Below the pieces are notes generated by a model. That model ran no database searches. It had not been told where the DNA came from and saw nothing but the letters and a program-made list of their open reading frames with translations. A stretch of 64,000 nt of DNA from Conchocele bisecta (Eukaryota; Mollusca; Bivalvia; Lucinida; Thyasiridae), in the NCBI GenBank assembly GCA_029237695.1, contig CM055273.1, forward strand, positions 63,291,968 to 63,355,967, in the 5' to 3' direction. Shown piece by piece: positions 53,318 through 63,720 of the stretch. Every line of letters begins with the position of its first letter. Within the stretch, counting starts at the first letter, position 1. Position numbers and translations under genes: made by a program.

Positions 53318-53497
53318 TACAAATGGATACTTATGTGGCTAACTCTAATAGTCTTTGGGCCACCAATAACCCCCCTCCCCCCCCTGTGGTACATAACGCC
53401 ACTATGATTTTCAAATTCAGTAGTCAATTGTCTGTCATTCCAGAAGGTCTGCCATTAAAAAGCCGCTGGATGAACAAATGGCGACCATTTTCCAAGA
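53318..53497 (+). repeat. Left terminal inverted repeat of the FEN-like element
   Basis: Outer 23-bp block, then GTGGTACATAA block, then CCGCTGGATGAA block. Downstream, 53480-53870 holds three diverged copies of an AAAATGGCCGCC/TTTTCAAAATGG motif, each followed by a similar 100-150 bp, i.e. subterminal repeats. Confidence 0.7.
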
Positions 53498-54015
53498 TGG
53501 CCGTCAAAAACAATTGTTTTGGTTTACAGGACTAGCTTTATCGCCTGTTAACCGGTATTAGGACCGATTAAAATTTTCTAAATCGTTCTTATCTACTCCC
53601 TAATTGAATATAAAACAGTGTGTGATACATTCAAAATCAATTTCTTTTACCAAATGGCCGCCATTTTCAAAATGGCCACCAAAAAGTGTGTTTTTACGAA
53701 AAGTTTGCACTGTAACTGCTGTTAAGTGTTATTGGAACCGCTATTAACATTGTAACTTATACCTTGTAATGCATATCAATTATGTAATACATATTGACTT
53801 GACAGCATGATATAAATGGTGGAAAGTTTCAAAATGGCCGCCAAAAAGGGCGTTTTTTCAACAATGTTCTATGTTAACAATTTTCCATGTTAACTGATGA
53901 TAAGTGGCATCTTATGACATATGCGACCTATGGATGTCTTGAGTTACACATGTATTGAAATGCAGTCTGTTCTGGATCTAAGATATTCAATAGAAATGAC
54001 ACTTCATAATATAGA

Positions 54016-55747
54016 TTGAATAGCGAACAGCATGTTCCATTATCATACTGTCACATCTGGCATTACGCTGGTCTCAAATGTATTTCGGTACATTTTGTCA
54101 GTCAACGTCACAAATTAGCTGCCAGGGGCAGACTGAAGTCTGTTTGTAGAAAGATCTGCCAGCTTCCATGCGCCAATAAAGCAACAAAAACTCAAGACAT
54201 TTGCAACGCTTGCAAAATCGGTGACACTTACGAGTCCACAGCGAATGTCAAAGGAACTAGTAGCAGAACGTAATGTATTTGGACAGCTCGTTTCCATTGC
54301 ACTCAGGAACAACATTGACATGGCTAAGGTCTTCAGTTACCCGTTAGGTCCAGTTCCATGGTCGCTTGCAACAGCTGATGGATCACCGGCAAGGACTGAC
54401 AAAGCGAAATTGATGCACCAACTGGAAGGGCAGACGCATATGGTTTACAGGCCTCCGCTAGAACAGGTGAGCTACATCATTGACGGAAATGCAATTCTAC
54501 ATATGCAAACTGCTTTGCCCAACACATTTGCAGATCTGGCGGAGAGTCTATATCACCAAATGCCGAAAGCAGAACGCGTGGATTTTGTAACAAACACGTA
54601 CCATCCTCTGTCAATTAAAACCAATGAACGACAACGAAGAGGTACCACAAATACCTACTTGATCAAGGGACCGCTGACAAATGTTCCACGTGACTGGAAG
54701 CAGTTCCTCTCGAACGATGTCAACAAGACACAATTGTGAAAACTCCTACTTAATGAATGGATGCAAGATAAATACACACACAAGGTGAAGGGAAGAACAA
54801 TTGTGTTTGTGTGTGAAACCAAATGCGTCAAATTACTAGTATGTATGGCATATCAACACACACTGACGAAATAGAAGAAATGAATTCGTCACAAGAGGAA
54901 GCAGACACACGACTGGTATTGCATTGTTTTCACCATGCATCGCATTTATCGGAGAACAATACAATTGTTGTCAGATCTCCAGATACCGACGTGTTTGTAC
55001 TGTTACTCAGGTTTATACAGCAGGTGAAACAGCATGTGCTGTTTGACACCGGTGTCGGCAACAAACGACGACTGCTTGACATACACGGTATCATTGCTGA
55101 GGTTGGTACGCAGCTGTGTTTGGCATTACCAGCACTTCATGCATTCACCGGCTGTGACAGCACGAGTGCTTTCGTTCGTCGTGGAAAGGTGACACCGCTA
55201 AAACTACTTGAGGCACCCAGAATTCACTGATACATTCATGCAGTTGGGTTTGTCCCCTTCTGTAGAACCACTCTTCGAACTCTTCGAAGACCTTGAACAC
55301 TTTGTGTGTCTGATGTACACGAGTACATGTACTAGTACTAGTATTACAGACATAAACAAACTGCGCATGGAGCTATTCCTGCAAAAGTTCAGTCCCAAGT
55401 CAGGAGAGCTGCTGTCAAGTTACAATGGCGCTGATCTTAGTATTCTGCCACCATGCAGGTCATCGTTGAGAATGTATATAATGAGAGCTAATCACCAAAC
55501 CCTCATTTGGTGCAGCACTGACCAATCGAATGCATGCATACCGCCACCAAATGGCCGTGGGTGGGAGGTCATAAACGGAACACTGGAGTGCAAATGGACA
55601 GAGGGGGATTACCTGCCAACTGAAATGATAGATCTACTGGTAGAAGAAGAGGAAGAAGTGGATACGGTGGATGTTGATGAAACAAATGCCCATGAGCCTG
55701 ACAGCTTACTAGATAGCATGTTTGATGCGGATGAAGCATATGACTAG
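54016..55747 (+). pseudogene. FEN1/asteroid-like (PIN-domain) nuclease family protein, TE-associated, frameshifted
   Basis: Three frames together give one protein. 54221-54739 reads VAERNVFGQLV, then YPLGPVPWSLAT, then YIIDGNAILHM; 54823-55230 reads SSQEEADTRLVLH, VVRSPDTDVFVLLL and HAFTGCDSTSAF; 55208-55747 gives a C-terminal part (LPPCRSSLRMYIMRANHQ, then WTEGDYLP and an acidic tail). The acidic set IIDG, EEAD, SPDTD and GCD lines up with the FEN1/XPG metal site (D34, E158/E160, D179/D181, D233). I recall multicopy homologues in corals, molluscs and fish. Breaks: TGA at 54737-54739 followed by coding-like sequence, a frameshift near 54820, another near 55205. The site matching FEN1 D86 reads FVTNTY, Asn instead of Asp. 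54016-54273 in another frame may be the eroded N-terminal part (Cys-rich). Confidence 0.75.
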
Positions 55748-55778
55748 GTTACTTCTCTTAAGCCGGAGTTTCGTACGT

Positions 55779-56560
55779 GATGCCATGGGTATTGACTCCG
55801 CCACAGGTGCGATGCTTCCGAACCTGATTGAAAATGAATTACTTTGTTGTAACCAACCATACGTGAATCAAGAACAACGAATGCACCGGACACATTATGT
55901 AACTGTATGTATGTCTATATATGCTGATATGAATATGCTGATATGAATGATATTGTGTACCATATTTTATTTCATCTGTTATTGTAAATATCGAAATATG
56001 TCTTACCTGGTATCGAGGCTTTCAATCCTAAGTGAAAATTAATTACCTTGTTGTATAATCATGCACAAATCAAGAACAATGAAAGGCCTGGACACATGTA
56101 ACTGTATGTATGTATGTCTATATATATATGTGATGCTATGTATATGTTAATGATTTCATGAACCATATTTGATACGACGATGAAAATAATGAATAGTTTC
56201 TTACCTGATGTTGTGGGGATTGTCACCGCCATAGGCGCGATACTTCAAAATTTTATTCAAAATTAATTACCTTGTTGTATAATCATGCACAAATCAAGAA
56301 TAATGAAAGCCCTGGACACATTATGTAACTGTATGTATGTATGTATGTATGTATGTATGTATGTATGTCTATATATATGTGATGCTATGTATATGTTAAT
56401 GATTTCATGAACCATATTTGATGTGACGATGCAAATAATGAATAGTTTCTTACCTGATGTTGTGGGTATTGTCCCCGCCACAGGCGCGATGCTTCAAACC
56501 TTGATTGAAAATTAATTACCTTGTTGTATAAGCATACGCAAATCAGTATACGCATGTCTA
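55779..56560 (+). repeat. ~230-bp tandem repeat, four units, downstream of the FEN-like ORF
   Basis: Units begin with ATTG-CC-CCGCCA-AGGCGCGAT and share AATTACCTTGTTGTATAA and a TGTATG run; starts are near 55785, 56010, 56216 and 56466. The first unit overlaps the end of the ORF region. A (TATG)n run of about 40 bp is at 56327-56368. 56560-57270 shows nothing else. Confidence 0.75.
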
Positions 56561-57271
56561 TAACTGTTGTTGTGCATTATATCGATGCTCACATTTAACA
56601 TGTTCTATTTCACAATATAGCATTGATCTTGTTGTAAATATTGAATCATTTCTTGCCCGATTATGTGGGGAAATTCTCTTTTTTCTTCACACTTGCTGCT
56701 ATACATACTTCACTCCATGCACTTTCATCATGACAACTTTTGATATTTTTGTGTATGCAATGACGCCAGTGTCATGTTGAAGTAGTTGACTATTCATATG
56801 TACCAGTTAAAAGTAAATGTAAGTGGAGACAGCTAATGAAACTCAATATGTGTACAATGTACATTGTAGATTTAGTGGGTGGGGTAACGGTTTCAAATTC
56901 AGTTGTGGTTAACTTAGTATTATGTGCAGTAAGCATAAGAAAAACAGGAACTATAGTTTTGCACATGTTTCATTGAGCACATGCATGTATATTTTCCATA
57001 GTTACAATTTATAAATACCGTATGGGAAGAGATGTGTGGCAATACATGTGTTACCATTGAAATGGAGTGGGTGGGGTAATTAAATATGCAAAATATTTGC
57101 TTAAAAGGACCGGACGGTCCTAAATTCTACTTAAATGCAAAGTATTGCTATAAACATCTCTCAAAACCTGCAAAACAACAGCAGTTTCCGTGTTTAACAA
57201 TATAATTTTGTCACATTTTTACAAAAAGTGTGATTTTTTAATATGGCAAAAAGTTGCTGGGTGGTATATTT

Positions 57272-57543
57272 CAAAATGGTGCCATACATTCATCCAGCGG
57301 GTTACAGAGCGCAGACAAGTTGCATTAAACTCGTAATTGATTATAGTTATCAGAAAAATATGTCTGCTTATGTACCACAGGGGGGGAGGGTTTCCATATT
57401 TGGCCCATGACCTATAACCTTTTCCTTTGTTCATCCCTATTGTCCTGTAGCCACATAAACCCATTTTTAGCCACATAAAATCACGGAACAATAGAATATT
57501 ACATAACCTATTGTTCTCCTAGCCACATATGTATCCATTTGTA
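57272..57543 (-). repeat. Right terminal inverted repeat of the FEN-like element
   Basis: Carries the inverted versions of the left-end blocks, plus two internal AGCCACATAAA copies (57450-57480) that also occur inside the small MITEs at 52757-53110. This links the large element and the MITEs. Confidence 0.7.
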
Positions 57544-57865
57544 AGCTCGGACGGACGGACGGACGGAGGACGGACGGACGGACGTCCTTACGTGACATCC
57601 CTTAGGTGGTTTTTACTATATCCGGACGGATGGACGGATGGACCGGACGGACGGACGGACCAGACGCACGCACGCACACATGCACGGACTGACGGACGCA
57701 CGGACACCCGGATGTCATTGTGATCACTATGTCTCGCTTTCTGCAAGCAGGCTCGACAAAAACTATTGATTTATGCATTAAATTTCCTCAATTATATTGA
57801 TTTTAAGGATACACTCGTAACCTCAAACGACTAATAACTCAAAATCAACGTTCATGGTCCCAAGA
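57544..57865. repeat. CGGA/CGCA microsatellite right of the FEN-like element
   Basis: Degenerate tetranucleotide repeat at 57547-57715, interrupted by a 40-bp stretch (57590-57630) that starts GTCCTTACGTGACAT, resembling the MITE-flanking GTTCTTACAT. ORFs here are repeat artefacts. 57720-57865 is featureless. Confidence 0.7.
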
Positions 57866-58470
57866 ACAGTGGAACCTCTCTAAACCAGACACCCTGGGAG
57901 GTCCCGTGTACAGTGGAACCTCTCTAAACCAGGCACCCTGGGAGGTCCTGTGTACAGTGGAACCTCTCTAAACCAGACACCCTGGGAGGTCCCCAGTACA
58001 GTGGAACCTCTCTAAACCAGACACCCTGGGAGGTCCCGTGTACAGTGGAACCTCTCTAAACCAGACACCCTGGGAGGTCCCGTGTACAGTGGAACCTCTC
58101 TAAACCAGACACCCTGGGAGGTCCCGTGTACAGTGGAACCTCTCTAAACAAGACACCCTGGGAGGTTCCCAGTACAGTGAAACCTCTCTAAACCGTACAC
58201 CCTGGGAGGTCCCCAGTACAGTAGAACCTCTCTAAACCGGACACCCTGGGAGGTCCCAAGTACAGTGGAACCTCTCTAAACCGGACCTCCCAGGGTGTCC
58301 GGCTTAGAGATGCTCCACTGTAATTCAGACAGATGAGCACTTCAAGACATGCATGTGTACTTTACTATCATGAACACGCACTATAATCAGGGAAAATGAC
58401 AATGAAATCCATCAACATTAAGCATACACATGTTTGCTGGGTGTCAGGTATAGTGAGGTTCTACTGTATA
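57866..58470. mobile_element. Family N (N4) with its terminus amplified 9-fold
   Basis: Nine tandem 44-bp units (57866-58261), each a whole N end (ACAGTGGAACCTCTCTAAAC plus CAGACACCCTGGGAGGTCC), then an inverted end (58284-58322), then a last worn end at 58440-58470 (AGTGAGGTTCTACTG). Confidence 0.75.
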
Positions 58471-58920
58471 TTTTCCTATTTATCCCGTCAACACAGTGCG
58501 TATGTGCCGTGAAACACGGTGCCGTGAAACATTTTTGATATCCAGTCAATACTATTTTTGCATTTTAAAGCCATTTTTAGGTGTTGACGGGATAAATAGA
58601 ATAGTAGGTTAGTGCCGTGAATGGGAAAAAATATCTGGCGCGGCACGGAAACGGGATGTGCTCGGCATAGCCTCGCCCATCCCGTTTCCTGAGCCTTGCC
58701 AGATATTTTTTCCCATTCACGGCACTAACCTACTATTCTCTATCTATTTTCCTTATTTCTGAACCAAAGTATATGTTGTGACCACTAATTTGAACCGTCT
58801 CGGCGAGACGGTTCAAATGAGTGGTGACAACATGTACTTCTGATGAGAAATAAAGAAATTATTGAGCCTTGCCAGATATTTTTTCCCATTCACGGCACTA
58901 ACCTACTATTCTCTATATAA
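58471..58920. mobile_element. Family M (M3) with family H inserted
   Basis: TTATCCCGTCAACA/TGTTGACGGGATAA arms, then the GTGAATGGGAAAAAATATCT palindrome (58617-58730). H5 (core 58768-58834) follows, and 58862-58915 repeats the M terminus (GCCTTGCCAGATATTTTTTC). Confidence 0.65.
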
Positions 58921-59372
58921 TAACTTTTGTTAACTCAAATGTTCATTGACTCAACGTATTCATATGTGTTCACATCCTTTGCACCCCATCCCCCGACAAC
59001 GCTACTGTACCGGAATATTATCTTTGCTGATTTTCAGTGCACAGACCCAATTTGTGGCTACACTAGTTATAAGGTTCATTTCGTTAGTTGTCAATTGTAT
59101 ATAGAGCAGTGAACATAGATTTGGTACAGCGTCCTCCTAACAAGTGGGTGTTCTGGCAGATGAAATAAATCCCAAGTGGAAATTATTGGTAATTAGCATA
59201 TCCCACGCAGATTATATTCATATCCCGGAGGGATCCATGAAAACGCACGACACGGTATCGATTCCCAGAGTAGAGCCAAATATTCCATCATATTCCAGCT
59301 GATTATTTGCTTCAGTTGACTATTTGAATGAAATGGAATGTTATCATTTAGGGCCGATTTGAAATTGAAATA
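58921..59372 (+). other. Unassigned DNA
   Basis: A 61-codon plus ORF (58927) contains an acceptor-like GATTTTCAG followed by CTDPICGYTSYK; too little to call an exon. Confidence 0.25.
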
Positions 59373-60113
59373 GAAATGTGGCCTATCGGCACACGAATAC
59401 CCCCGCTGGCAGCCAAAGAAACCAAGGCACATTTGAAAATACAGAGGGCCAGAGAAGCGTGTATTTGTCACAGCATGAACGCAGACCATCAGAGCAATGG
59501 GTGTGTGAACTATCAAGCAGATCCATGCAAGGAAACGACATTATAAGACACTTTACCCGAGTTTTGAACGCACACTCATACCAAGTATGTGACCTTGACC
59601 CTGGGCTTAGCAGGGGCAGGACAATCATGGATTTTTCACAGGGAGACAGAGGACTATTACAGCAATGCGTGTGTGAAATATCAAGCAGATCTGTGGAAGG
59701 AAACATAAATTATAAGACATTTACCTGAGCGTTAAGGTTTCAAATGCACCAAGTCTGTGACCTGGACCCTGGGCTTAGCGGGGGTGGGACGATCGTGTAT
59801 TTGTCACAGAGCGGTAGAAGACTATTAAATCAATGCGTGTGTGCATTACCAAGCAGATGAGTACAATGAAACAAATGCACCAAGTATGTTACCTTGACCC
59901 TGGGCTGAGCAGGGGCAGGGTTATCGTTGATTGTCACAGGGTGGTAGAGGACCACTGGAGCAATGTGTGTGTGAAATATCAAGCGGATCAGGTTAAGACA
60001 TAATTATAAGACATTTACCCGAGTGGTAAGGTTTCGGGATGGACAGACGTACAGACGGACGGGACGTATGGACACCGATAACACTATATGCCCCCTCACC
60101 ATTCGGTGGCATA
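59373..60113 (+). mobile_element. Pearl-type element P4
   Basis: 5' GTGGCCTATCGGCACACGAA; four ~165-bp units with GTGACCTTGACCCTGGGCTT, AGCAATGCGTGTGTGAAATA and ATTATAAGACATTTACC; a GACGGACGGGACG tail; terminal hairpin TATGCCCCCTCACC / GGTGGCATA. Confidence 0.7.
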
Positions 60114-60989
60114 AAAATGTACGGTATATGCGGACCCTATGTTTTCTGTGTGAAACGGCGATTGAACAAGACCACATGAGCTCTACAATGGTGGAGACTA
60201 AACTGGTCTTCACCACTAATACAATAGAGATGTCGACTGTGAAACGGAACCTTAAAATGTTTGCAGTCTGATCACGGCATACACTGTTCGCCATTCGGTA
60301 AATAAAGTAACTTGCTATTGTCAGCAAAATCTTTAGACCTTGATCCAAATGTACAAATGAGTGTAAATATCATATTATAAAAATTGCAGCCAACATGACA
60401 AGGTTTAGTGTATGTAACATCTGGCGCAAATAGTGACTGAATACATTTATGATAACTGAATCTCCAGATCAGTCTTGCATTGAATTCCATTCAATGTTTA
60501 GACCCTAACCCAAGTGAGCGCAAATTGCTAATAAAAATTCTCATAAATATTTAAGGTCTCGTTTTTTAACCAGAGGCCGATATGTAATATCTTGTGAGAA
60601 TAGTGACTAAATCTAATTATGACAACTGCAGCTTCAAATCAGTTTGACATTCGTAATTCAGTCAACGAAAGATTATTGCTGCTTCTAATGGGCAATTTTT
60701 AATCTGTATCAATTTGCTGGAGAGAGCCAGCTGATCAGGATCTACACTGGCAAATATCAGAGGAAGCAGTCCGATTCCCGATGTCCCGTCTCATTTATTA
60801 TACCACCAATAACATCTGGTCTTTGATTGCACTGTTATAATTAATTGGTTTCAGGTTAGAAAATGTTATGAAAACACAATACATGTGTGGCTGTCGAATT
60901 ACGTGGAACGCAATATGAGGGAAACCATAACAAAATATAATTATAGTCATCTTTCTGAAGTGATCATCTCTGACAACAAACACCAATCT
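60114..60989. other. Unassigned DNA
   Basis: No gene; 60300-60700 shows two weakly similar ~165-bp stretches (both with AAATATC/ATAATT and CAACTG-A-CT), perhaps an old tandem pair. Confidence 0.3.
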
Positions 60990-61200
60990 CATCATGTAGC
61001 TCTAAATGTGACTGTGACTGGAGAAATAGGGCTTATGGGATTTGTGACCAGTCTAGCTCCTGATCAAATACATGTATCACACTCGTGTAGCCTGATAACG
61101 ATCTATATATTGTTTGTTAGAATATAAACATGACGGGTGTCTCAATGATGGGAAGGCGAACAGTGCAGATCCTGATCAGACTGTGCGAATGACTGGTTGG
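60990..61200. mobile_element. Family F, partial
   Basis: TGTGACTGTGACTGGAGAAA to CAGATCCTGATCAGACTGTG; right terminus lost. 61195-61265 is ATTGATTGATT repeat. Confidence 0.6.
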
Positions 61201-61326
61201 TTGATTACCATAATTGATTGAATATTTGATCGATTGATTAGGTGGTTAATTGATTGGGTGATTGATTGATTTTGGTTTTACAGGCATTCAACAGCAAGGT
61301 CATATAGAGATGGGACAAAAGGATAT

Positions 61327-61492
61327 GCTACAATATAACGCTTGTATCTTCTGAAATCATCATCCGAAATGTCGCGTTTGTCTATGTATATAACCAGCCC
61401 CGTAAAGATGTCCAGTAACTCTACAGACTCCCTCTTTTGGAGACCACTTGTCGAAGGGACTGGGTCAGTATCACCGGCCTTCCGTTGTTTTT
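61327..61492 (-). CDS. LIG3: Internal exon: linker and first half of C-terminal BRCT domain, probable DNA ligase III
   Basis: Read on the minus strand from a normal acceptor (T-rich tract, TTCCAG at about 61493-61498), this exon gives 54 full codons. The first ~23 residues are a polar linker (KQRKAGDTDPVPSTSG, then LQKRESV). The start of a BRCT fold follows: ELLDIFTGLVIYID, an acidic loop, then RRYKRYIV. LLDIFTG and the RY-x-VA-x-DGDL stretch completed by the next exon match what I recall of the C-terminal BRCT of vertebrate DNA ligase III, which binds XRCC1 in single-strand break and base-excision repair. XRCC1 BRCT2 and the last BRCT of LIG4 are weaker alternatives. The exon starts in phase (2 nt finish a codon) and ends with 2 nt (GC) of the next codon. 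Its donor is U12-type. No earlier exon was found up to the window edge. Confidence 0.8.
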
Positions 61493-62335
61493 CTGGAATG
61501 AAAAAAATGTTGATTATTTAACTGTCCGACCCTTAAACAGCTTAACCCAGTTCATACAAAACCACTGATTCACTTAGTTTTTATTCTGTTGTGTTCAAGT
61601 TCAATAAATGTCATATTCAATCAACACAAGTGTTAGATTTTACATTGCAGTTATCACATACAGAGCTCCAGATAATTAAAATTGCCAAAAACCCAATTGA
61701 AATCAGAAGTAGTGAGTATCAAAAAGCAATGAAAAGAACACAATAAACAGACCACAAATATAGCATTTCTTCTTATTTCTCCATGAAAGCACATCTTGGT
61801 ATTTCATTAGAATTGTCTCCAAGGAGACAATTCTAATGAGATACCAAGATGTGTTTTCATTTAGAAGCAAACTATTCAATAAGTGCGGTCTGCTGATGTG
61901 TAAACAGTAATGTGATTCTATTTTACACAATTAAAATTTTGAAATACCCAATTGCTTCATAAATGATGGAGTGACAATACTCAATTACTAATTCCTTATA
62001 TGGAGCCCTAGAGACCAAAGACCTCTGAAAAATGAGAAGATAAAAGCCTAGCAGACGGACAGCGATAATTACGAAGTCTTTAACAAGGCACTAAGATGGG
62101 TACAAGCCATGTTTAGTGGTGCACGATTCGGAAAGAAATAAGCAGACGACAATAAAATGTAACTGTCATGAAAAAGAAGCCTCGCAGAAAATAAAAGCCA
62201 ATGAATTTGCAACAAAAACGAAAGTTCCAGCAAATAGAAAAGTACATATTAGGACCACAATAGAAGTCAACAGGACAACAAGATCATTGACTGTGAATGG
62301 ACAGAGGGCAAGCACACACATTGGTGGGTTAAAAC
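61493..62335. other. Upstream intron of the BRCT gene
   Basis: Contains a hairpin at 61775-61865 (CATCTTGGTATTTCATTAGA with inverse, centre GTCTCCAAGGAGAC) in the style of family A. 62116-62370 is open on plus for 84 codons without motif. No earlier exon recognised. Confidence 0.4.
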
Positions 62336-62480
62336 TGCTTTATCCCTTTCAACAATGCAGCCCTCCATAGAGGCGTTTGCAAACAGTGTAGCAATTTTCA
62401 TATTTTTTACACAAAAAAATGCTCCCTTTTCATAAATTAATGAACTTGTCTGAAAATCATTTTGTGACGATTGTATTACT
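62336..62480. mobile_element. Family B (B11), truncated
   Basis: TTTATCCCTTTCAACAATGC, GTTTGCAAACAGTGTAGC and TCTGAAAATCATTTTGTGAC; hairpin and right end missing. Confidence 0.5.
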
Positions 62481-62586
62481 GCCATCTGGCATCAGCAAAA
62501 CGATTACCGTAATAATCTTCAATATTGGGACACACTTTGCTTTGAGAAACCCCCATAAAATAAAGGCAATAAAAGCATGGCCTGTA

Positions 62587-62985
62587 TATATGCATGGGCG
62601 GATTCAGGGGGGGGGCGGACCCGGCGCACGCCCCCCCTAAAGTTCTCCGAGTAAAGATTTTTTTACAAGTTACAAGGCACGTTTCATGCCAAGTGCCATG
62701 TATTCCATGCATTTTTCGGTCGTTGTCTTATTGTTTCAAAATTTAAACGTTTTCAATCAAAAATCATGTCTAAACATACTGTGACAGTGTCAATATTTTT
62801 GCTCCAAAATGCGCCAGAACGCAGGAAATGTGATGTAGATTTTAAAACATTTCCGAGGGAGAGGGAATGCCCCAGGACCCCCATAGCGCTATCCCGAGCT
62901 CGGTCGACTATTTTGCAATACTTTACTAGTCAAGTATTGTAAAATAGTTACGCCCCCCCTAACCCGAAATCCAGGATCCACGCCT
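62587..62985. mobile_element. DNA element R3 with GC-run ends
   Basis: ATGGGCGGATTCAGGGGGGG and inverted GGCGTGGATCCTGGATTTCG ends with C/G runs just inside; TGTATAT lies at both borders (approximate duplication). A GGGAATGCCCCAGGACCCCC stretch is shared with R1 and R2. Confidence 0.5.
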
Positions 62986-63472
62986 GTATATGTGTCTTAA
63001 GTAACAAGGTCCCTTTTGCCAGCCAAAGCACAGCAATAAGGATGATCTACACACACATATCAGTATTGAACTATTCACCTTGACGTCAACAGTGACCTTC
63101 AGACTAACCACATTTTATTAGCATCATATTCTTTCCACAGTCGTAAACTAGCAAAATGGTGCTTTAATAACTTGTCTGCAATAGGTAAGAAGTCACGAAA
63201 TCGATGTTATTAACTTAGACACGCAATGATAGAATCAAGCTTCACGCTACAGTGACCAGTGTAGACACTGATCGGCCTGTGCCTCTGCACAGGCCGATCA
63301 ATGTATACACTGTTCACTGTTTTGTCAGTGATTCATTCATAATACTTCACATGAACACTAAATAATTATCAGACTACAAGTTTGTTGGTCAAAAAGAATT
63401 TTGATCTGACGGACTGCAAATTTAAACTCCCAGAGGCAGTCTTGGATAAAAGTAAACTACACAGCAACATAC
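62986..63472. other. F-like hairpin and unassigned DNA
   Basis: 63249-63322: GTGTAGACACTGATCGGCCT and near-inverse, F-like. The rest shows nothing. Confidence 0.4.
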
Positions 63473-63688
63473 CACAGGTTGAAGTAACGGACCGAGGTCT
63501 ATAAATACATTAAATATTCCTAAAAGCATCAATAAATGAAGAATTTTTTTTTTTTTTTACCCCTCCATCTAATCATTATAATGATTAGATGGAGGGGGTA
63601 AAAAAAAATCAAAAAAAAATCTTCATTTATTGATGCTTTTAGGCATATTTAATGTATTTATAGACCTCGGTCCGTTACTCAACCTGTG
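63473..63688. mobile_element. hAT-like MITE K2 with 8-bp TSD
   Basis: CACAGGTTGAAGTAACGG and inverse as in K1. CAACATAC flanks both sides (63465-63472 and 63689-63696). Confidence 0.85.
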
Positions 63689-63720
63689 CAACATACAGTC
63701 AAGGATGTTATAAACACACT

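Larger units (their letters stand above)
53318..57543 (+). mobile_element. 4.2 kb TIR element carrying a FEN1/asteroid-like nuclease ORF
   Basis: The outer ends are a 23-bp inverted repeat (53318-53340 and 57521-57543, 22/23 matching, ending in TTATGTGGCT or its ATATGTGGCT variant). Two further inverted blocks follow in the same order: CTCCCCCCCTGTGGTACATA (53376-53397 vs 57368-57390) and CCGCTGGATGAA/ACCATTTT (53463-53490 vs 57272-57300). The right arm carries about 75 extra bases with AGCCACATAAA motifs. The only substantial ORF inside is the nuclease-like gene at 54016-55747. CGGA microsatellite lies in the same orientation outside both ends. No target-site duplication is clear. Three co-linear inverted blocks make chance unlikely. 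Confidence 0.7.
51653..61326 (-). other. Probable U12-type AT-AC intron of the BRCT gene
   Basis: The donor reads ATATCCTTTT directly after the codon fragment GC (61327); the first nine bases equal the U12 AT-AC consensus. The acceptor side reads TTCCTTAGC (51661-51669, one base off the U12 branch site TTCCTTRAY), then ATTGCCAC, with AC at 51653-51654. Branch A to exon is about 10 nt, normal for U12 introns. Splicing there joins GC to A (Ala) and yields RYIVA-YDGDLDSY, as expected for BRCT. No GT donor at the exon 1 end gives this reading. The intron holds a pearl-type element, two 159 bp MITEs, the 4.2 kb FEN-like element, family N, M, H and F copies, and a short family G fragment (61266-61310) about 15 nt inside the donor. 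Confidence 0.72.

Noticed and set aside
57529..57723. ORF with DGRTDGGRTDGR repeats
   Set aside because: Translation of the CGGA microsatellite.
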